This document shows positions 40,910 to 44,423 of a DNA stretch of 44,423 nucleotides, piece after piece. Origin of the DNA: an uncultured Lachnospiraceae bacterium (lineage in GTDB: Bacteria; Bacillota; Clostridia; Lachnospirales; Lachnospiraceae). How positions within the stretch are numbered: position 1 is the stretch's first letter; every line of letters starts with the position of its first letter. Made by a program: the position numbers and the translations under genes. The stretch spans positions 1 through 44,423 of the forward strand of contig CAJTOK010000028.1 of NCBI GenBank assembly GCA_910577825.1, given 5' to 3'. Below the pieces are notes generated by a model, which worked only from the letters and a program-made list of their open reading frames with translations, did not search any database and was not told where the DNA came from.

Positions 40910-41917
40910 TTATTTTAGACGGGATAAGTAAGACGCCGCATCTTTAGGATGCGTGGCAATGTAACCAAGCCCTTCTGCAACAGTTTTCTGTGCATTCTTT
41001 GTTACATTTGCCTTTATATGCGTTTCCCTTTCAATAAGTGCATCAAGCCCCTTAATCCATGATGATGCACCTGTAAGGTACAAACCCGTATGTATTATTT
41101 CCTGGGAAATCTCCGGCGGTGTCCTTTCAAGCATCGACCTGACAGAAGAAGATATTATGTAAAACACATCTTCTACCAGCGGAAATATCTCTTTTGATGA
41201 AATATCTATCTCTCCTGGAAGCCCTTTTAATATATCACGCCCTGCAATCTTTAAATGGTTCTCTGCAGGCTCTGCGGACACAAGCGTTTTTTTAATGGTT
41301 TCTGCTGTCTTCCTGCCTATAACAAAATTATACTTTTTCCTTGCATATTTCATAATCTGGCTGTCAAAATAATTACCGCCATAAGGCAGAAGCTTTGTAA
41401 AAACTATGCCACCATGTGAAATAATAGATATCTCAGTAGTATCTGCCCCTATATTTGTAATTAAGCTTCCCTGTGTCCTTGAAACATCAATGCCAAGCCC
41501 GTACGCATCCGCAACAGGCTTGTCCACAAGGAAAATGTGCCTGGGCTTTCCCTCACCTTCAGATATTATACGTGAATATGCCTTTTTCTCTACTTCTGTG
41601 ATATCTGCCGGCACAGCAATGTAAAATTCACCACCCTTAAACTTTTTATGGCCTGCAAGCGCCGAAAGCATAAAATTCCACAATGCAGCCATATCTTTAA
41701 GTTCAGAAATCACCCCGTGGCTTAACGGGAATGAAACATTTATACTTGGAGGTGCTTTTTCATACATCTCATACGCTTTCTCACCTATTGCCACCGGCCT
41801 TTTCTCACTGCCGACAGTAGCTACTACATTTCTTTCAAGCAGTATTACTCCCTGTCCTTTTTTATATACTTTAATGGTACCTGTCCCAAAATCTATACCA
41901 TAAGTCTTTTGTGACAT
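40910..41917 (-). CDS. mreB: MreB-family actin-like protein
   Basis: A 335-residue bacterial actin that forms membrane-bound filaments guiding wall synthesis. The phosphate-binding stretches are YGIDFGTGTIKVY and ITNIGADTTEISIISHGGIV. Further family motifs are RPVAIGEKAYEMYEKAP and GLYLTGASSWIKGLDALI. The ATG at 41917 follows AAGGAGA by six bases; a longer frame upstream runs into radC and is rejected. It is shorter and more divergent than the classic MreB (some expected motifs such as the GGGA signature read LTGASS), so Mbl or another paralogue is possible. Confidence 0.92.
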   Translation of the reverse strand: MSQKTYGIDFGTGTIKVYKKGQGVILLERNVVATVGSEKRPVAIGEKAYEMYEKAPPSINVSFPLSHGVISELKDMAALWNFMLSALAGHKKFKGGEFYIAVPADITEVEKKAYSRIISEGEGKPRHIFLVDKPVADAYGLGIDVSRTQGSLITNIGADTTEISIISHGGIVFTKLLPYGGNYFDSQIMKYARKKYNFVIGRKTAETIKKTLVSAEPAENHLKIAGRDILKGLPGEIDISSKEIFPLVEDVFYIISSSVRSMLERTPPEISQEIIHTGLYLTGASSWIKGLDALIERETHIKANVTKNAQKTVAEGLGYIATHPKDAASYLSRLK

Positions 41918-41948
41918 TAAAATTCTCCTTCCGGAAGTGGCATGGTAA

Positions 41949-42662
41949 TTAAAGCCCGTAACCACTTTCTTTCATGCTTACATACCGGTTATCCCCGGTA
42001 ATTATATGGTCAAGCAAAGGAATACCAACCATGCCGCCTGTATCTGCCAGCCTTTTTGTAAGAAGTATATCCTCACGGCTTGGCGAAGGGTCGCCCGACG
42101 GATGGTTATGTAAAACTATTACTGATACAGCTTTATATTTAAGCGCATTATAAAATATTTCACGTGGTGATGCAACAGCAGAATTAAATGAGCCATTTGA
42201 AATTACTATTTCACGTTCAAGTGCATTCCTGCCATTTAATATTAAAAGCCTCACCTGTTCATATTCAAGGAACTTCATCTTAGGAATAAAATATGCCGCA
42301 ACCTTCCCGGGCTCTGTACATAGAAGCTGCCCTGCACAAAGCCCTGGTGACATCATGCGCTTTGTTATTTCGGCAAGGCAGCTAAGCTGTATTGCCTTGA
42401 CCCTGCCTATCCCGCGTATCTCTGCAAGCTGGTTTATTGACATCTGGAAAAGCCCGCCTATCTTCCTTCCAGGCGTACTGTTAATAACACGTGTGGCAAG
42501 CTCCGTTGCCCTCTCTCCCTTTCCGCCTGTACGTATAACCACGGCAAGAAGCTCTGCATCCGAAAGTGCACCTGCACCATACTGTTCACATTTCTCATAT
42601 GGCCTTTCTGAAACTGGCAATTCCTTCATTGTAATGTTATCTTTAATATTATTTCCGTCCAT
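41949..42662 (-). CDS. radC: RadC/YeeS-type JAB-domain protein
   Basis: A 237-residue RadC-family protein. An N-terminal helix-hairpin-helix-like part covers about 1-100 (INQLAEIRGIGRVKAIQLSCLAEITKRM) and the C-terminal JAB1/MPN-like metalloprotease fold has VIVLHNHPSGDPSPSREDILLTKRL and LLDHIITGDNRYVSM. Despite its old name, RadC has no proven DNA-repair role. It is the first gene of the shape cluster, the usual radC-mreB order of Firmicutes. Confidence 0.94.
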   Translation of the reverse strand: MDGNNIKDNITMKELPVSERPYEKCEQYGAGALSDAELLAVVIRTGGKGERATELATRVINSTPGRKIGGLFQMSINQLAEIRGIGRVKAIQLSCLAEITKRMMSPGLCAGQLLCTEPGKVAAYFIPKMKFLEYEQVRLLILNGRNALEREIVISNGSFNSAVASPREIFYNALKYKAVSVIVLHNHPSGDPSPSREDILLTKRLADTGGMVGIPLLDHIITGDNRYVSMKESGYGL

Positions 42663-42708
42663 ACTGCCTCCTGTTTAAAGAAAGCTCCCCGGTATGCACT
42701 TATAATTT

Positions 42709-42737
42709 ATGTTATCATAAATTGTTTTTTTTGTATA
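42709..42737 (-). promoter_or_regulatory. Candidate promoter of the radC-mreB-mreC... operon
   Basis: On the minus strand TATACA (42737 to 42732), a 17-base spacer ending in TGA (extended -10) and TAACAT (42714 to 42709) stand about 47 bases before the radC start. Both boxes match 4 of 6 consensus positions. Confidence 0.4.
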
Positions 42738-42802
42738 TAATCCAATATAGAAAAACATGTGGTTTTTTCGCAATTTTTTCTAAAAAAAAACTAAAATTTC
42801 TC

Positions 42803-44116
42803 TTATTCCCCTGATTTACCGTCAATATGCACAATCCCTGCATCTTTTAAATACTGTAATGACATCATAATGCCAAATTTAGCATGGTACCATGTAAGGC
42901 CTCCCTGGAAATATACTGCATAAGGCGGCTCTACAGGGCCATCTGCGCTAAGCTCTATTGATGAGCCTTGTATAAAAGCACCTGCAGCCATTATTACATC
43001 ACTGTGGTATCCAGGCATTGCATAAGGTTCAGGGGCAACATGGCTGTCCACAGGTGATGCTGCCTGTATCCCTTTGCAAAATGCCACCATAGCTTCTTTT
43101 GAACCAAGGGTCACAGCCTGTATTATATCATATCTTGGCGTATCCGCAGCCGGCACAACCTTAAACCCAAGCTTTTCATATATGCCTGCAGCAAATATTG
43201 CACCTTTAAGCGCACCAGCTGTAACTACAGGTGCAAGAAAAAGCCCCTGGAAAAACGTCCTGTTAAGCCCAAGCGTTGCGCCAACCTCTTTGCCAAGCCC
43301 CGGTGCTGTAAGCCTGTATGCACATAAGTCTACAAGCTCCCTCTTTCCTGCAATATAACCTCCAGCAGGCGCAAGCCCGCCGCCCGGGTTCTTAATAAGC
43401 GAACCTGCACAAAGGTCTGCCCCTGCCTGTACAGGCTCTGTCCTCTCCGTAAATTCACCATAACAATTATCAACCATACATATTACATCAGGCTTTACTG
43501 ACTTAATAAAAGACACCAGTTCACCAATCTGCTTTACAGAGAGCGTAGGCCTTGGGTCATACCCCTTCGACTTCTGTATTGTTACAAGCCTTGTCCTGCC
43601 ATTAATTGCCGCCCTTATGGCATCATAATCAAAACCCCCGCCAGGAAGCAGGTCAGCCTGCCTGTATGTTATACCAAATTCCTTAAGAGAACATGGCGGG
43701 TTTTTCTCCTTAATCCCTATAACACCCTCCAGTGTGTCATAAGGCCTGCCAACAGGTGATAAAAGCTCATCACCCGGCCTTAAGATGGCAGAAAGTGCCA
43801 CCGTAAGCGCATGTGTGCCACACGTAAGCTGCGGGCGCACAAGGGCAGCCTCTGCCCCGAATATATCTGCATATACAGCCTCTAATGTTTCCCTTCCTAT
43901 ATCATCATAACCATATCCTGTTGATGATTCAAAACATGCAGTACTTGTCCTGTGCTTACGCAGGGCAGAAAGCACCTTTATCTGGTTAAGCTCGGCAGTC
44001 TGGTCTATCTTTTTGAACCTTTCCTCCAAATCCCTCTGTATTCCATCACAAAAATTATATACACCCTCATCAATCCCTGACATAAGGTAATATTCCTTTA
44101 AAGCATCTGTATCCAT
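42803..44116 (-). CDS. PLP-dependent enzyme of the methionine gamma-lyase-like ('aluminium resistance') family
   Basis: A 437-residue fold-type I PLP enzyme related to cystathionine beta-lyase/methionine gamma-lyase. Family signatures are FESSTGYGYDDIGRETLEAVYADIFGAEAALVRPQLTCGTHAL, SPVGRPYDTLEGVIGI, TIQKSKGYDPRPTLS, MVDNCYGEFTE and the PLP-lysine motif AGSLIKNPGGGLAPAGGYIAG. The C-terminal part has ELSADGPVEPPYAVYFQGGLTWYHAKFGIM. The group is annotated as aluminium resistance or methionine gamma-lyase without firm biochemistry. I took the ATG at 44116; a GTG four codons earlier is an alternative and neither has an ideally spaced ribosome site. Confidence 0.9.
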   Translation of the reverse strand: MDTDALKEYYLMSGIDEGVYNFCDGIQRDLEERFKKIDQTAELNQIKVLSALRKHRTSTACFESSTGYGYDDIGRETLEAVYADIFGAEAALVRPQLTCGTHALTVALSAILRPGDELLSPVGRPYDTLEGVIGIKEKNPPCSLKEFGITYRQADLLPGGGFDYDAIRAAINGRTRLVTIQKSKGYDPRPTLSVKQIGELVSFIKSVKPDVICMVDNCYGEFTERTEPVQAGADLCAGSLIKNPGGGLAPAGGYIAGKRELVDLCAYRLTAPGLGKEVGATLGLNRTFFQGLFLAPVVTAGALKGAIFAAGIYEKLGFKVVPAADTPRYDIIQAVTLGSKEAMVAFCKGIQAASPVDSHVAPEPYAMPGYHSDVIMAAGAFIQGSSIELSADGPVEPPYAVYFQGGLTWYHAKFGIMMSLQYLKDAGIVHIDGKSGE

Positions 44117-44128
44117 AACCACCAGCAC

Positions 44129-44310
44129 CCCTTTTTTAATATAAAAATTTTATAACCCTAAAAGTATAGCATTTCTTCTCCAAATTTTCAAGAATTACAA
44201 AATTGCTGGTCCAGGAGATGCTTTGCAGTTTTAAAATATGGCAGCTGGCAATTCAAAGTGTACCAACGGCAGCACGCTTCCGCTTGGATAAACCACGCAA
44301 CGGCGCATAA
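44129..44310. other. Upstream region of the PLP enzyme gene
   Basis: No gene is visible. Around 44243-44262 it has GCTGGCAATTCAAAGTGTACC, which resembles the hairpin arm found at 3101-3122 read on the other strand. Confidence 0.35.
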
Positions 44311-44354
44311 AGCCCCAATGCTTCAAAAAAACTTGAAGCATTAAATACGGGGCT
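44311..44354. repeat. Nested long hairpin
   Basis: AGCCCC and GGGGCT form the outer pair; AATGCTTCAA (44317-44326) and TTGAAGCATT (44333-44342) form a perfect 10-bp inner pair around a short A-rich loop. There is a 6-base one-sided bulge. It may be a terminator or part of a structured RNA of the element that follows. Confidence 0.6.
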
Positions 44355-44423
44355 TAAACGCCGGCGGGTTTAACCTATTGTAGCAAGAAGTCCCCCACTT
44401 CTAAAGTGGTGGGATGAATTGCG
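44350..44423 (+). mobile_element. Sequence resembling an IS200/IS605 right end (omega RNA 3' part), cut by the window edge
   Basis: TTAAACGCCGGCGG, GTAGCAAGAAGTCCC and a hairpin of CCCAC-type arms (44392-44413) line up in order with TTAACGCCTGTGG, AGAAGCAGGAAGCCC and the right-end hairpin of the tnpB element at 15.4 kb (read on its strand). No tnpB precedes it, so it is either a solo or decayed end or one end of an element that continues outside the window. Confidence 0.5.

Noticed and set aside
42740..42802. An intrinsic terminator after the PLP-enzyme gene
   Set aside because: The stretch has long T and A runs but I could not find a convincing stem.
1..44423. tRNA or rRNA genes
   Set aside because: I saw no cloverleaf-like or rRNA-like segment on either strand; the only tRNA-linked RNA is the T-box leader.

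Overview
The window looks like a chromosomal segment of a motile, low-GC, Gram-positive anaerobe of the class Clostridia, most likely family Lachnospiraceae. The evidence is the AT-rich codon use, strong AGGAGG-type ribosome binding sites, a T-box riboswitch on proS, the sepF-ylmG-ylmH-divIVA cell-division block, a minCDE/mreBCD/PBP2/rodA wall-elongation block, a sigma-28-type flagellin promoter and an AAA-ATPase/PD-(D/E)XK protein of a type common in gut Clostridia. The genus cannot be fixed from the sequence alone.

Layout. 1-2275: one end of an integrative element with a 40-residue ORF and a large serine recombinase, inserted into the start of a cell-wall amidase gene whose remainder (2251-3021) survives. 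3152-7102: a cytoplasmic GH127 beta-L-arabinofuranosidase and a Sel1-repeat protein. 7184-8218: a stand-alone flagellin gene with a sigma-28-like promoter and a structured leader. 8259-10373: proS under a T-box. 10429-14538: an EcsC-like protein, a ribbon-helix-helix/SPFH protein pair behind a consensus promoter and a palindrome, a variant carbamate kinase (plus strand) and a metallo-beta-lactamase-fold protein. 14603-20623: a large secreted surface protein split by a tnpB-only IS200/IS605-family element, preceded by a region dense in inverted repeats and by a tiny gene derived from a serine recombinase. 20780-31533: a minus-strand series (AAA-ATPase, gltX, rluD, lspA, aroB, divIVA, ylmH, ylmG, sepF, yggS, HlyD-like). 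31738: one small plus-strand DUF378 gene. 31987-42662: the dacA-mgsA-rodA-minEDC-PBP2-mreDCB-radC shape and division cluster. 42803-44116: a PLP enzyme of the methionine gamma-lyase-like family. 44311-44423: structured DNA resembling an IS200/IS605 right end.

How parts fit. The minus-strand housekeeping genes combine division-site placement (Min, SepF, DivIVA), lateral wall growth (MreBCD, PBP2, RodA, DacA) and envelope maturation (LspA). The accessory material lies between and beside them.

The most interesting region is 14.6-20.6 kb. Removing the insertion element at the boundaries I propose (15399-16743) rejoins the two reading frames exactly into one protein of about 1309 residues. The putative guide end of the element's omega RNA would then match the uninterrupted allele. 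Upstream of that surface gene lie two 24-bp dyads shaped like crossover sites of DNA invertases (11-bp arms around a 2-bp core, GT in one and AC in the other, so oppositely oriented). Next to them is a 77-residue protein that keeps only the first strand and the C-terminal helix-turn-helix of a serine recombinase. This suggests a phase switch or a repurposed recombinase-derived regulator; it is a hypothesis from sequence only.
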